Source: Candidatus Eiseniibacteriota bacterium (GTDB lineage: Bacteria > Eisenbacteria > RBG-16-71-46 > CAIMUX01 > WJJG01). Taken from it: DNA of 64,000 nucleotides. Below, piece by piece: positions 51,700 to 61,990 of the stretch (position 1 is its first letter; every line of letters starts with the position of its first letter). Where the stretch lies: the NCBI GenBank assembly GCA_023129715.1, contig JAGMBO010000010.1, forward strand, positions 1 through 64,000, given 5' to 3'. Below the pieces are notes generated by a model, which was not told the origin of the DNA, ran no database searches, and saw only the letters and a list, made by a program, of their open reading frames with translations. Made by a program: the position numbers and the translations under genes.

Positions 51700-53673
51700 G
51701 TGACCCGCTACGAGATTCTCCCGACTGTCGATGGTCCTCAGGACCTCGAAGGTCTCTCGATGGAGCAGCTCGAGCAGCTCTGCGGAGAGGTGCGCGACTA
51801 CATCATCCGCACCGTGGGGCGCACGGGCGGGCACCTGGCCCCCAGCCTCGGGGTCGTCGAGCTGACCGTCGCCCTGCACCGCGTTTTTCGCTCGCCGGGG
51901 GACAAGATCGTCTGGGACGTCGGTCACCAGAGCTACACGCACAAGATCCTGACGGGACGCCGGGAGGCCTTCCGCACGCTGAGACAGCGCCATGGGTTGA
52001 GCGGATTCTGCCGCCGGGCGGAGAGTCCGCACGATCCCTTCGGCACCGGGCACGCGAGCACTTCGATCTCCGCCGCGTTCGGCATTGCCGCCGCCCGGGA
52101 TCTCCGCGGGGACGATGAACGCGTCGTCGCGGTCATCGGCGACGGGGCGCTATCTGGTGGGTTGGCCTTCGAAGGTCTTGACAACGCAGGTGGTTGCAGT
52201 CGAGACCTCATCGTCATTCTAAACGACAACAACATGTCGATCTCTCCCACCGTGGGCGCTCTGTCGCGTCATCTGACCGACATCATCACCCATCCGCTCT
52301 TCGAGCAGATCAAGCGGGACGTTTGGGAGATCACCGAGCGCCTGCCGCGGGTCACCGGCACGGTGCGACAGATCGTGCAGCGCATGGAGGAGAGCCTGAA
52401 GGGGCTGCTGACCCCCGGGCTTTTCTTCGAGAGTCTCGGTTTCCGCTACCTTGGGCCGGTGCCGGGACACCACTTGCCCCGCCTAATCGGTCTCCTCGAG
52501 AAGGTCCGCGCCATGCGGGGACCGATTCTGGTGCACGTGATCACCCAGAAGGGCAAGGGCCTGCCGGATGCCGAGAAGAACCCACGGAAGTTCCACGGTA
52601 TCGCTCCGCTGCAGACCGAGAACGGCAAGATGGAGCCGGCCCGCTCGGGGCTGACCTACACGAAGGTCTTCGGTGAGACGCTCTGCGAATTGGCCGCCGA
52701 GCATTCCGATCTGGTCGCGATCACGGCGGCGATGCCCGACGGCACCGGCTTGAGTCGCTTTGCCAGCGATTACCCTGATCGCTTCTTCGATGTCGGGATC
52801 GCCGAGGCCCATGCGGTGACCTTCGCCGGCGGGATGGCGGCGCGGGGTGCGCGCCCCGTGGTTGCCGTCTACTCGACCTTCCTGCAGCGCGCCTTCGATT
52901 CCCTGGTTCACGATGTCGGTTTGCAACGCCTGCCGGTGATCTTCGCGCTCGATCGGGCGGGGTTGGTCGGTGAGGATGGAGCGACCCATCACGGGATGTT
53001 CGATCTCTCCTATCTCGGGTGCATTCCGGGGATCACCATCGCAGCTCCGCGCAATGGCGCCGAGCTGCGCGATCTGCTCTACACCGCGGTTCATGCACGG
53101 CGCGGGCCCTTCGCCCTGCGCTATCCGCGGGCGACGGTGCCCGATCCCGATGCTCTCGAGCAGCCGCCGCGGCTGCTTGAGATCGGCCGGTGGGAACAGC
53201 TCAAGCCGGGAGGCGATGGCTGCTTCCTCGCCGTCGGTCCGCTGGTCGGAGTCGCTCTCGCGGCGGCGGAACACTTGCACCGCGACGGTCTCGAGTTCGG
53301 CGTCGTCAATGCGCGCTTCGTCAAGCCGCTCGATGAGGCGATCTTGCTGCGCCTGGCATCGGAGCAACCCCTCCTGGTGACCCTGGAAGAGGGAACAGTC
53401 GCCGGAGGGTTCGGGACACAGGTAGCGCTCGCGCTGACGCGCCGCGATGGAGCCGCGGGGGCGCGGTTGCTGCAGTTGGGTCTGCCCGACTGCTACATTG
53501 AACACGGGGCCCGCGAGGAGCTGTTGGCCGCCGCGGGCCTGAGCCCGCAGGGGGTTGCGGAGCAGGTTCGTGCCCGCCTCCGGCGGCGCGCTCCGGAGGC
53601 CGCGCACCCGGCGGCCGGGGATCGGAGATGGTCGGCGTCGAGACGGCCGGGTGAGCCGGCGGTGGGGGGATGA
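51700..53673 (+). CDS. dxs: 1-deoxy-D-xylulose-5-phosphate synthase
   Basis: DXS makes 1-deoxyxylulose 5-phosphate from pyruvate and glyceraldehyde 3-phosphate with thiamine pyrophosphate, the entry to the MEP isoprenoid pathway. The 657-residue protein has the usual domains: GHLAPSLGVVELTVALHRVF, WDVGHQSYTHKILTGR, FGTGHASTSISAAFGIA, the TPP motif VIGDGALSGGLAFEGLDNAG with NDNNMSISPT, then the transketolase-like second domain (FDVGIAEAHAVTFAGGMAAR) and the C-terminal domain with LLVTLEEGTVAGGFG. The C-terminal 25 residues are Arg/Pro-rich. The start is GTG at 51700 after GAGGAGGGA. trxB follows within five bases. No other MEP gene is in the window. Confidence 0.96.
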   Translation: MTRYEILPTVDGPQDLEGLSMEQLEQLCGEVRDYIIRTVGRTGGHLAPSLGVVELTVALHRVFRSPGDKIVWDVGHQSYTHKILTGRREAFRTLRQRHGLSGFCRRAESPHDPFGTGHASTSISAAFGIAAARDLRGDDERVVAVIGDGALSGGLAFEGLDNAGGCSRDLIVILNDNNMSISPTVGALSRHLTDIITHPLFEQIKRDVWEITERLPRVTGTVRQIVQRMEESLKGLLTPGLFFESLGFRYLGPVPGHHLPRLIGLLEKVRAMRGPILVHVITQKGKGLPDAEKNPRKFHGIAPLQTENGKMEPARSGLTYTKVFGETLCELAAEHSDLVAITAAMPDGTGLSRFASDYPDRFFDVGIAEAHAVTFAGGMAARGARPVVAVYSTFLQRAFDSLVHDVGLQRLPVIFALDRAGLVGEDGATHHGMFDLSYLGCIPGITIAAPRNGAELRDLLYTAVHARRGPFALRYPRATVPDPDALEQPPRLLEIGRWEQLKPGGDGCFLAVGPLVGVALAAAEHLHRDGLEFGVVNARFVKPLDEAILLRLASEQPLLVTLEEGTVAGGFGTQVALALTRRDGAAGARLLQLGLPDCYIEHGAREELLAAAGLSPQGVAEQVRARLRRRAPEAAHPAAGDRRWSASRRPGEPAVGG

Positions 53674-53677
53674 GCGA

Positions 53678-54628
<951 letters not shown>

Positions 54629-54637
54629 AGGAATACC

Positions 54638-55171
54638 GTGGCCGAACGCGCGATCATCACCTACGGCAATCCCATCCTGGCCCAGCGGGCCGCGCTGGTG
54701 GTCACGCTTGATGCTCCGATCCTCACGCTGGTCGACGACTTGTTCGCCACGATGGCGAGTGCCCGCGGGCTCGGTCTGGCTGCGCCCCAGGTCGCCGAGC
54801 TGACCCGCGTGATCGTGATCGACCCGACCGTCGTCGGTGAGGCGGGCGCGCGGGCGTTGGCCCTGATCAACCCGGAAGTTCTCGAGTATGCCGGAGCGGA
54901 GATGTTCGAAGAGGGTTGCCTGAGCGTGCCGGGGATCTATGCTGAGATCCGCCGGCCGGAGCGCGTGCTGGTGCGCTACCGCGATGTCGAGGATCGGGAG
55001 CACGAGGAGGAGTTCGCCGGGTTGATGGCGCGGGTGATCCAGCACGAGATCGATCATCTCGACGGGACCCTCTTCATCGACCGCCTCTCGCGCATGCGGC
55101 GGGCGCTCCTGATCAAGAAGCTGCGCCAGAGTGGGTCGGCGGGGGACGATTCGCACGCGGCGATGCTGTAG
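54638..55171 (+). CDS. def: peptide deformylase
   Basis: Removes the formyl group from the first Met of new proteins. The 177-residue protein shows the three PDF motifs in order: GLGLAAPQV (G-x-G-L-A-A-x-Q), EEGCLSVPG (E-G-C-L-S) with its metal-ligand Cys, and IQHEIDHLDGTLF (Q-H-E-x-D-H) with the metal-ligand His pair and catalytic Glu. The length and end (L-I-K-K-L) are normal. GTG at 54638 follows TAGAGGAATACC. It lies nine bases after trxB. No fmt is nearby. Confidence 0.95.
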   Translation: MAERAIITYGNPILAQRAALVVTLDAPILTLVDDLFATMASARGLGLAAPQVAELTRVIVIDPTVVGEAGARALALINPEVLEYAGAEMFEEGCLSVPGIYAEIRRPERVLVRYRDVEDREHEEEFAGLMARVIQHEIDHLDGTLFIDRLSRMRRALLIKKLRQSGSAGDDSHAAML

Positions 55172-55190
55172 GCGGGCCGGGGAGATCGAG

Positions 55191-55799
55191 ATGGGCCAAG
55201 GGGGAGCGATGCACGTTGAGGAGACCGGGGGAACAGGCATGTCATCACCAGGCGCCGGTGCCCGGGAGAGCGATTCCGACCACTGGGCGGATATGGACCC
55301 CGCGACGCTGCGCGCGTTCCTCAGCACGGCGGCCAAGCTCTGGCTGGCGCACGATGGGCTCTGGTTCCAGGCCGTCGAGCGGCGCGGCGGTCTCGAGCTG
55401 GCCATGGACTGCGATCGCGATGCCTGGGAGCGCTTCTCGCCGATCGAGGCGCGCCGGATCATGGGGCATCTCCAGCTCGTCCCCGGGGGTGGGTTGGCCG
55501 CCCTGGCCCTGGCCCTCGGCTACCGTCTCTACAGCCATCTCAATCGCCAGCGCATCGAGTGGCCGGCGAGCGACCGGCTGGTCTTGACGATGGAGACCTG
55601 TCGCGTCCAGGATGCGCGCTGCCGCAGAGGACTGCCCGACTTCCCGTGCAAGTCGATTGGCATCGTCGAGTACGAGACCTTCGCGCGCACAATCGATCCG
55701 CGCATTCACACCCGTTGCTTGGCCTGTCCGCCCGACGCGCGCGGCGAGGATCGGGTGTGCGCTTGGGAATTCACTCTCGATCCAGAACCCGAGGCGTGA
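55191..55799 (+). CDS. DUF6125-like protein, partner of the activase genes
   Basis: A 202-residue soluble protein. Its core reads AKLWLAHDGLWFQAVERRGG followed by LELAMDCDRDAWERFSPIEA and RRIMGHLQLVPGGGLAALAL. It then has TMETCRVQDARCRRGLPDFP, CKSIGIVEYETFARTIDPRI and HTRCLACPPDARGEDRVCAW. The L-x-x-H-D-G-L-W-F block and the clustered Cys residues fit the DUF6125 family, which often carries a C-terminal metal site. The ATG at 55191 follows GGGGAG by six bases; starts at 55209 and 55239 are possible. It overlaps the next gene by one base (TGATG). Function unknown, but in many genomes such genes sit beside the dehydratase-activase proteins encoded next. Confidence 0.72.
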   Translation: MGQGGAMHVEETGGTGMSSPGAGARESDSDHWADMDPATLRAFLSTAAKLWLAHDGLWFQAVERRGGLELAMDCDRDAWERFSPIEARRIMGHLQLVPGGGLAALALALGYRLYSHLNRQRIEWPASDRLVLTMETCRVQDARCRRGLPDFPCKSIGIVEYETFARTIDPRIHTRCLACPPDARGEDRVCAWEFTLDPEPEA

Positions 55800-58700
55800 T
55801 GAGTCAGGCGTCCAGGCAAAGGGGATGGCGCATCGGCTGCGATGTCGGCTCCACGGCCATCAAGCTGGTCGTCGTGGAGCCGGGCGGTGCCGCCGCTCGG
55901 TGGCATTGCTACGAACGCCATGGCACACGCCAGGCGGCGGCGCTCGTGCGCTTGCTGCACCGCTTGGCGGACCATTACCCCGGGCTGTTGCGCGATGCCC
56001 GCCTCTGTTTCACGGGTAGCGGCGGGCGTCCACTGGCCGAGCGGGCGGGCAGCTCGTTCGTGCAGGAGGTCATTGCGGTCGCGTTGGCGACCGAGCGCCT
56101 CTGCCCGCACGCGGGCAGCATTGTCGACCTCGGCGGCCAGGATGCCAAGATCATCATCTGGCAGCGCGACCGCCGAACAGGAAGGCGGCGCAAGCTCTTC
56201 AGCATGAACGACAAGTGCGCGGGCGGCACCGGCTCGGTGATCGACCGCATTGCCGGGAAGCTGGCGCTGACGCCCGCGGATCTCCACGCGGTGCGCGGCA
56301 ACGGACGACCCGGGCACCAGGTAGCGGCGCGCTGCGGGGTGTTCGCCGAGACCGACATCAACAGCCTGCAGAAGCAGGGCGTGGCGGCGGAAGAGCTGAT
56401 TCAGGCGCTCTTCGATGCGATCGTGCAGCAGAACCTGAGCGTGCTGACGCGCGGGGCCACGTTGCTGCCGCCGGTGTTGCTGCTCGGCGGCCCGCACGCC
56501 TTCCTGCCCGCGCTGGTCGCCAGCTGGAGGCGCGAGCTGCCTCTGTTGTGGACCGAACGTGGTGTGGCCTGGGGCGAAGACCCCGCGGCGGCGGTCCAGG
56601 TGCCGCCGGAGGCCTGCTACTTCGCCGCGCTCGGCTGCGTGTTCGCCGACGCCGAGGAGACCGGGGCCTCCTCGGCACCCTTTGCCGCCGAGGCGCTCGA
56701 GCGCCTGGAACGCGATCTTGGTTCGCCGGCTCTCGAGCAGGGTCTGCCGGCCCTGGTTGCCTCGCGGGCGGAGCAAGAGGCGATCTGCGCGCTGGCCCGC
56801 CAGGCGCCCCCCGGCGGCCTCGCCGGCAGGCCGCGACGCGCGGTGGTCCTTGGTCTCGATGGAGGCTCGACGTCGACGAAGGCGGTGCTGCTCGATCTCG
56901 AGGGCAACCTGCTCGCCTCTGCCTATCGGCTCTCGGGGGGCGACCCGGTGCGGGACGCGCAAATGGTCCTCGGTGAACTCGCCGATCAGGCCGAGGAGCA
57001 GGAGTGCCGGCTGGAGGTGCGGGCCTTTGGCGTGACCGGCTATGCCAAGGATCTGCTCGGCACGCTCTTGGGCGCCGATCTGTCCCTCGTCGAGACCGTC
57101 GCGCACGCGCGCAGCGCGCTGCAGTTTGCCCCGCAGGCGGAGGTGATCGTCGACGTCGGCGGCCAGGACATCAAGGTGTTGATTCTGCGCGACGGGCGCG
57201 TCCGTGACTTCCGCCTCAACAGCCAGTGCTCGGCGGGCAATGGCTACTTCCTGCAGAGCACCGCGGCGCGCTTCGACATCCCGCTCGAGGAATTCGCCGC
57301 GCATGCCTTCCGGGCGCGGCGCACTCCTGAATTCAACTTCGGCTGCGCGGTTTTCCTCGAGGCCGACATCGTCAACTTCCAGCAGCTCGGTTGGCAGCCC
57401 GACGAGATCCTTGCCGGGCTGGCCCGCGTGCTGCCCAAGAACGTCTGGCTCTACGTGGTCGGCGAGCCGAACCTCGCCCGGCTGGGGAGTGCCTTCGTCT
57501 TGCAGGGCGGCACGCAGCGCAATCTGGCGGCGGTCAAGGCACAGATCGATTTCATCCGGCAACGGGTGCCGGCCGCTCGTATTCAGGTTCATCCGCACAC
57601 CGGCGAGGCGGGCGCGATCGGTGTGGCGCTCGAGATCCTGCGGCGCGGCATCGATCGCCAGGCGAGCCGTTTCCTCGGCCTGGAGGTCGTGCGTGGCATG
57701 GTCGTGCGCGAACTGCCCGATGAGGCGACGCGCTGTTCCGGGTGCGGCAATGCCTGCGTGCGAATCGTGCTCGAGGCGCGGCTCGGCGACGGCGAGCGCC
57801 GTCGGTTCGTGATTGCGCCTTGCGAACGGGGACGCCAGCTGGTGCAGACGGAGAGCGCGCGCTCGACTGCCGCGCAGCGAGGGGAGCGACCTCCCGCCGC
57901 GCCGCTGTCAGGCGGGCCGCGTCCCGCTCCCGACTTCGCCGCGGCTGGCGCCCGCCTGGCCTTCTCGCGCCAGGTGACCCCCGGTCATCAGGCATCGCGA
58001 TCTCCGAGAGCGGGCGCCACGTTCCGCCGGTTCTTGACGACCCCCGCCCGCCGGCGCGCCCGCCGGGAGCGGGGACGCCTGCGGGTCGGCATCCCGCGGG
58101 CGCTGAATCTCTACCAGGTGGCGCCCTACTTCATCGGCTACTTGCAGGCCCTGGGGCTCGGGCCCGAACAGATCGTTGTCTCGCGACAGACGACCGGGGA
58201 GCGTTTCCGCCGTGGCTCCCGGCGTGGAGCGATCGACACCTGCTATCCCTCGAAGGTGGCTCTCGCCCAAGTTCATGATCTGGTCGCAACCCGCCGGGCC
58301 GACTGGATCTTCTTCCCGATTCTGGTCAATCTGCCGGTAGCGATTCACCCTGCCGTCGATGCCTGGGTCTGTCCCACGTCGCAGGCGACTCCCGACGTCG
58401 TGCGCGCCGCGCTCACCCGGGAGGGTGATGTCTTTGCGGCGCAGGGCATGCGCTACCTGACGCCCGTTTTTCATATGGGCGAGCCGCGCTTCTTCGCCCG
58501 GCAGATGCTGCGCTTCTGGGGGCCGCTCTTGGATGTCACCCGCGAGGAGAACCGTCGGGCGATGGCGGCGGGGGAGTCTGCGCTGCGGGCCGCTCTCGGG
58601 GATCTGCGGCGCCAGGCGTTGGAAGAGATCCTGCGGCTCGAAGAGGAGCGGCGCGTCGGGATCGTCGCCCTGGGACGGCCCTACCACGACGATCCGGGAC

Positions 58701-59206
58701 TCAACCACGGCATCCTGCAGGACCTCAACAGGCGCGGCTATTCCATCTTCACCGTCAGCGCGCTGCCCCGTGACCCTGCGTTTCTCGATCGCCTCTTCGC
58801 CGACGAGATCGCGAGAGAGGTCGTCAGGGGACCGTTCGACATCTCCGATGTGTGGAAGAACTCCTTCAGCGCCAACTCGAATCAGAAGGTTTGGGCTGCC
58901 AAGGTCGTCGCCCGCCATCCCAATCTGGTCGCTCTCGACATGAGCAGCTTTCGTTGCGGTCACGATGCCCCGGTCTTGGCCACGGTCGAGGCGATTCTCG
59001 AGGCTTCCGCCACGCCTCACTTCGCCTTTCACGACATCGATGAGAATCGGCCGACGGGCGCCATTCGCCTGCGGGTCGAGACGATCGACTACTCGTTGCG
59101 CGAGTACGAGGCGCGCCGCCTGGGACGCTCCGCGACGCCGGGGCCGCCGCACGAGGCGCCGCCGGCCGAGGCGCCGGTGGTGGTGCGCGACGAGGTGCTG
59201 GTGTGA
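55799..59206 (+). CDS. tandem BcrA/BadF-type ATPase fused to CoA-activase domain
   Basis: A 1135-residue protein in the 2-hydroxyacyl-CoA dehydratase activator superfamily. It has two ASKHA ATPase modules in tandem. The first, residues about 10-340, has IGCDVGSTAIKLVVVEPGG, SIVDLGGQDAKIIIW and MNDKCAGGTGSVIDRIAGKL. The second, residues about 355-650, has VLGLDGGSTSTKAVLLDLEG, VIVDVGGQDIKVLIL and LNSQCSAGNGYFLQSTAARF. The C-A-G-x-G and C-S-A-G-N-G loops contain the Cys that binds the shared 4Fe-4S cluster in homodimeric activators. The last 400 residues are DUF2229/HgdB-like with IDTCYPSKVALAQVHDLV and cluster-type Cys. Acyl-CoA dehydratase subunits are absent. Its likely role is ATP-driven low-potential electron transfer, by family analogy. 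Confidence 0.86.
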   Translation: MSQASRQRGWRIGCDVGSTAIKLVVVEPGGAAARWHCYERHGTRQAAALVRLLHRLADHYPGLLRDARLCFTGSGGRPLAERAGSSFVQEVIAVALATERLCPHAGSIVDLGGQDAKIIIWQRDRRTGRRRKLFSMNDKCAGGTGSVIDRIAGKLALTPADLHAVRGNGRPGHQVAARCGVFAETDINSLQKQGVAAEELIQALFDAIVQQNLSVLTRGATLLPPVLLLGGPHAFLPALVASWRRELPLLWTERGVAWGEDPAAAVQVPPEACYFAALGCVFADAEETGASSAPFAAEALERLERDLGSPALEQGLPALVASRAEQEAICALARQAPPGGLAGRPRRAVVLGLDGGSTSTKAVLLDLEGNLLASAYRLSGGDPVRDAQMVLGELADQAEEQECRLEVRAFGVTGYAKDLLGTLLGADLSLVETVAHARSALQFAPQAEVIVDVGGQDIKVLILRDGRVRDFRLNSQCSAGNGYFLQSTAARFDIPLEEFAAHAFRARRTPEFNFGCAVFLEADIVNFQQLGWQPDEILAGLARVLPKNVWLYVVGEPNLARLGSAFVLQGGTQRNLAAVKAQIDFIRQRVPAARIQVHPHTGEAGAIGVALEILRRGIDRQASRFLGLEVVRGMVVRELPDEATRCSGCGNACVRIVLEARLGDGERRRFVIAPCERGRQLVQTESARSTAAQRGERPPAAPLSGGPRPAPDFAAAGARLAFSRQVTPGHQASRSPRAGATFRRFLTTPARRRARRERGRLRVGIPRALNLYQVAPYFIGYLQALGLGPEQIVVSRQTTGERFRRGSRRGAIDTCYPSKVALAQVHDLVATRRADWIFFPILVNLPVAIHPAVDAWVCPTSQATPDVVRAALTREGDVFAAQGMRYLTPVFHMGEPRFFARQMLRFWGPLLDVTREENRRAMAAGESALRAALGDLRRQALEEILRLEEERRVGIVALGRPYHDDPGLNHGILQDLNRRGYSIFTVSALPRDPAFLDRLFADEIAREVVRGPFDISDVWKNSFSANSNQKVWAAKVVARHPNLVALDMSSFRCGHDAPVLATVEAILEASATPHFAFHDIDENRPTGAIRLRVETIDYSLREYEARRLGRSATPGPPHEAPPAEAPVVVRDEVLV

Positions 59207-60735
59207 CAATGACGACCGAGCACTACCGCCTGCCGCCGGAAGCGCCGCTGCGCGATCTGAAGAGCGCCGGGGTGACCGTGCTCTTCGGCGGCCTGACCGA
59301 AGCGCACGAGCGTTTGGTCGAGGGGGTCTGGGAGGGACTCGGCTACCGAGTCAAGGCCCTGCCGGTGCCCGACAATGAGGCGCTTGCCATCGGCCGCGAG
59401 TTCGGCAACCGGGGCATGTGCAATCCCGCCTACTACACGATCGGCAACCTGCTGAAATACCTCTTCCGGCTGCGCCGGGCGGGGGTGCCCGGCATCGAGG
59501 ACCGTTTCGTCTACCTGACTGCCGGGTCGTGCGGCCCGTGCCGATTCGGGATGTACGAGGCGGAATACCGTCGCTCGCTGGCCCAGGCGGGGTTCCCTCG
59601 TTTCCGGGTGCTCTTGGTGCAACAGGCCGAGGGGCTCTCGCAGTCGGGCGGAGAGCATGGGCCGCGCTTGGAGCGTCCCTTCCTGCTCGGGCTGGTGCGG
59701 GCTCTGATGGTCGGCGACCTGCTCAACGAGATCGGGTATGCCCTGCGCCCTTACGAGCAGGATCGGGGCGCGATCGACGAGGGGCTCGCAGCGGGGCGGC
59801 GCTGGCTCTACTGGGCCTTTCGGGATCGGGAGAGTCCGGTTCCGGTGTTGCGCCGTCTGCGCCGGCATCTCGATAGGATTCCGGTCGACTACCTGCGGGT
59901 ACGGCCGAAGGTGAAACTGACCGGAGAGTTCTGGGCCCAGACGACCGAGGGCGACGGGAGCTACCACTTGGCGCGCTGGCTCGAGAGCGAGGGCGCCGAG
60001 GTGCTCGTCGAGCCGGTGGGGACCTGGATCGAATACCTGCTCTGGACACGCTTGCAGCGTAGCCGGGACCGCCGCGGATTGCCCCAGGAGGGCCGGGAGG
60101 CCCACTCGAGGCTGCTCGAGTTGCGCCTGCGTTTCGGAGAGATCTTCTTCAATTCGGTCTACAATACGTACCGCGCCGCAGTCGGATTCCGCACCGAGCC
60201 GCTCGCCTCGATGGACGCGCTCGCGCGCTACGCCCACAATTACTACAACACGCGCATCGCCGGGGGAGAGGCCTTCCTCGAAGTCGCCAAGACGATCTTT
60301 GCCGTGCGCCGGCGCAAGGCACACATGGTCGTCTCGATCAAGCCCTTCGGCTGCATGCCCAGTACGCAGAGCGACGGTGTGCAGGTCAAGGTGCTCGCCG
60401 ACTATCCAGAGGTGCTGTTCGTCTCGGTCGAGACCTCCGGAGACAGCGAGGTGCACGTCAAGAGCCGCGTGCAGATGATTCTGAACGAGGCACGCGAGCG
60501 GGCCCGCCAGGAGTTCGCGGAGGCAGTCGCGCGGCTCGAGATGCAGCCGATGCTGGCGCCCGAGCGCCGCGCGGAACTCCCGCGGCCCTCGCCGATGGCC
60601 CCCTTGCCGCGCCGGGAGATCACTACTGCAGCCAACTTCCTCTGGTGGTTGCGGCGGCCCGCGGCGCTGCGCTCGCTGCCCGTTCCCAGCGAGGTGATCA
60701 GCGAGGCGTTCCGCCGTCGTCGCCGCGACGACTGA
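59203..60735 (+). CDS. CoA-activase/DUF2229-type partner protein
   Basis: A 510-residue companion of the large activase. It contains FGNRGMCNPAYYTIGNLLKY and VYLTAGSCGPCRFGMYEAEY with an S-C-G-P-C-R motif, PKVKLTGEFWAQTTEGDGSY, YNTRIAGGEAFLEVAKTIFA and SIKPFGCMPSTQSDGVQVKV. This resembles the HgdB/HgdC-like alpha/beta domains of the 2-hydroxyglutaryl-CoA dehydratase system, which ligate 4Fe-4S or double-cubane clusters through conserved Cys. It overlaps the activase gene by four bases (GTG at 59203; ATG at 59209 is possible). So the three genes from 55191 to 60735 are tightly coupled. The substrate is unknown. Confidence 0.82.
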   Translation: MTMTTEHYRLPPEAPLRDLKSAGVTVLFGGLTEAHERLVEGVWEGLGYRVKALPVPDNEALAIGREFGNRGMCNPAYYTIGNLLKYLFRLRRAGVPGIEDRFVYLTAGSCGPCRFGMYEAEYRRSLAQAGFPRFRVLLVQQAEGLSQSGGEHGPRLERPFLLGLVRALMVGDLLNEIGYALRPYEQDRGAIDEGLAAGRRWLYWAFRDRESPVPVLRRLRRHLDRIPVDYLRVRPKVKLTGEFWAQTTEGDGSYHLARWLESEGAEVLVEPVGTWIEYLLWTRLQRSRDRRGLPQEGREAHSRLLELRLRFGEIFFNSVYNTYRAAVGFRTEPLASMDALARYAHNYYNTRIAGGEAFLEVAKTIFAVRRRKAHMVVSIKPFGCMPSTQSDGVQVKVLADYPEVLFVSVETSGDSEVHVKSRVQMILNEARERARQEFAEAVARLEMQPMLAPERRAELPRPSPMAPLPRREITTAANFLWWLRRPAALRSLPVPSEVISEAFRRRRRDD

Positions 60736-60766
60736 CGCCCGCACCGCAACGACTGACGCCCGCGCC
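60725..60766. repeat. 21-bp tandem duplication at the gene 3' end
   Basis: Two 21-base copies (60725-60745 and 60746-60766) share ACGACTGACGCCCGC and differ at two positions. The first contains the TGA of the CoA-activase partner gene, so again a stop-codon region is duplicated. Confidence 0.85.
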
Positions 60767-60825
60767 GCGATCAACGCGAACTCCGCGTTTCCTCCCATGC
60801 TGGAAGCGATCAGGATGCGTCGCGC

Positions 60826-61839
60826 TCAGCCCTGGTCGGGGGTGTCGTCCACGCCGGGTGGGGTCGCCGCGCGGATGCGCTCGATGATCTCGGCGGCAGC
60901 ACGGTCGACGGGGCCGGAGAGCTGGGCGGCGGCGGCGAAGAGGTGGCCCCCGCCGCCGAGCGCGCGGGCGATCCCGTCAACTGGCGTCCTGCCCATCGAG
61001 CGCAGACTGACCTTGTACGCGTCTTGCTCGTCCTCCTGAAGCGTGAAGGCGACTTCCACACCGTCGATCTCGAGCAAGTGAGTGATCAGGTCGCGGAAGT
61101 CATCGCGCGTCGGGTCGGTAGAGCTTCCCGCGGGCCGCGGCACATGCGACCAGGCAATCGTGCCATCCGGGGTCTGCTGCAGGCGACAGAGCGCGCGACT
61201 GAGAAACGCGACCGTGCGGGGGGACTGAGACGCATAGAGATGGCGGTAGACCGCATCCGCATCGGCGCCGCTGGCGAGCAGATCGGCGGCGATGCGGTGG
61301 ACCTCCGGTCTGCCGCGCAGATACTTGAAAGAGTTGGTGTCGTAGCTGATGGCGGCATACAAGCAGGTTGCCACGTTGGGTTCCACGGGGCGATCGAGTA
61401 GTTTGATCAAGCTCCAGCACAGCTCGCCCGCCGAAGAGACGGCCGGATCGCAGACGACGTGCGCATTGGTGGTCGTCAATGGATGATGGTCCAGGAAGTA
61501 CGTGGGCAGCGCCGCCGACTGCAGCGCTTCTCCCAACGGGCCGAGTAGGGACCAGGCGTGCATGTCGACGACGAGGGCGAGATCGAGGTTCTCCAGCAGG
61601 CAGGCCCGCTCGGTGGATCCGAGGCGATTCCAGTCGAGCAGGCGGTCGGCGCCCGGCAGGAATCGGAGCCGTGCCGGCAAGGCTCCCACAGTGACCGGAC
61701 GCACGTCCTGACCCATGGCCTCCAGAACCTGCAGCAGGGCGAGCTCTACCCCGGCGCCATCGCCGTCGGGCACCTGATGGGTCGTCAGCAGCACGCGTCG
61801 TGCGGCGCGCAGGCGTGCGGCCAATTCCTGAAGCGTCAT
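60826..61839 (-). CDS. DHH-family phosphoesterase (NrnA-like)
   Basis: A 337-residue DHH/DHHA1 phosphoesterase. N-terminal motifs are LLTTHQVPDGDGAGVELALL (H-x-x-P-D-G-D), VVDMHAWSLLG and FLDHHPLTTTNAHVV (D-H-H). The DHHA1 domain at the end has ARALGGGGHLFAAAAQLSGP. This is the architecture of bifunctional oligoribonuclease/pAp phosphatases (NrnA), which degrade nano-RNAs and pAp. In the first motif, A-x-G-S is replaced by G-A-G-V-E. The ATG at 61839 is favoured over one at 61845 because CGAGGA lies six bases away. It is convergent with the activase operon and lies downstream of the terminal subtilase gene. Confidence 0.9.
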   Translation of the reverse strand: MTLQELAARLRAARRVLLTTHQVPDGDGAGVELALLQVLEAMGQDVRPVTVGALPARLRFLPGADRLLDWNRLGSTERACLLENLDLALVVDMHAWSLLGPLGEALQSAALPTYFLDHHPLTTTNAHVVCDPAVSSAGELCWSLIKLLDRPVEPNVATCLYAAISYDTNSFKYLRGRPEVHRIAADLLASGADADAVYRHLYASQSPRTVAFLSRALCRLQQTPDGTIAWSHVPRPAGSSTDPTRDDFRDLITHLLEIDGVEVAFTLQEDEQDAYKVSLRSMGRTPVDGIARALGGGGHLFAAAAQLSGPVDRAAAEIIERIRAATPPGVDDTPDQG

Positions 61840-61990
61840 CTTCATTCCTCGGTGCCCGCGGACGACAGTCGCGGCGCCCGCCTCCGCGCCACGTTCGGCG
61901 AGAAGAGAACCAGCCACGATAGCGGTCTGGGCCCGGAACGTCAACGTCTAGACCGGTCGCGCGGGGGTGCTTCCTCTCGCCGATGAAGCC

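Noticed and set aside
51464-51703. Small gene in the dxs leader
   Set aside because: No ribosome binding site or domain; composition matches intergenic DNA.
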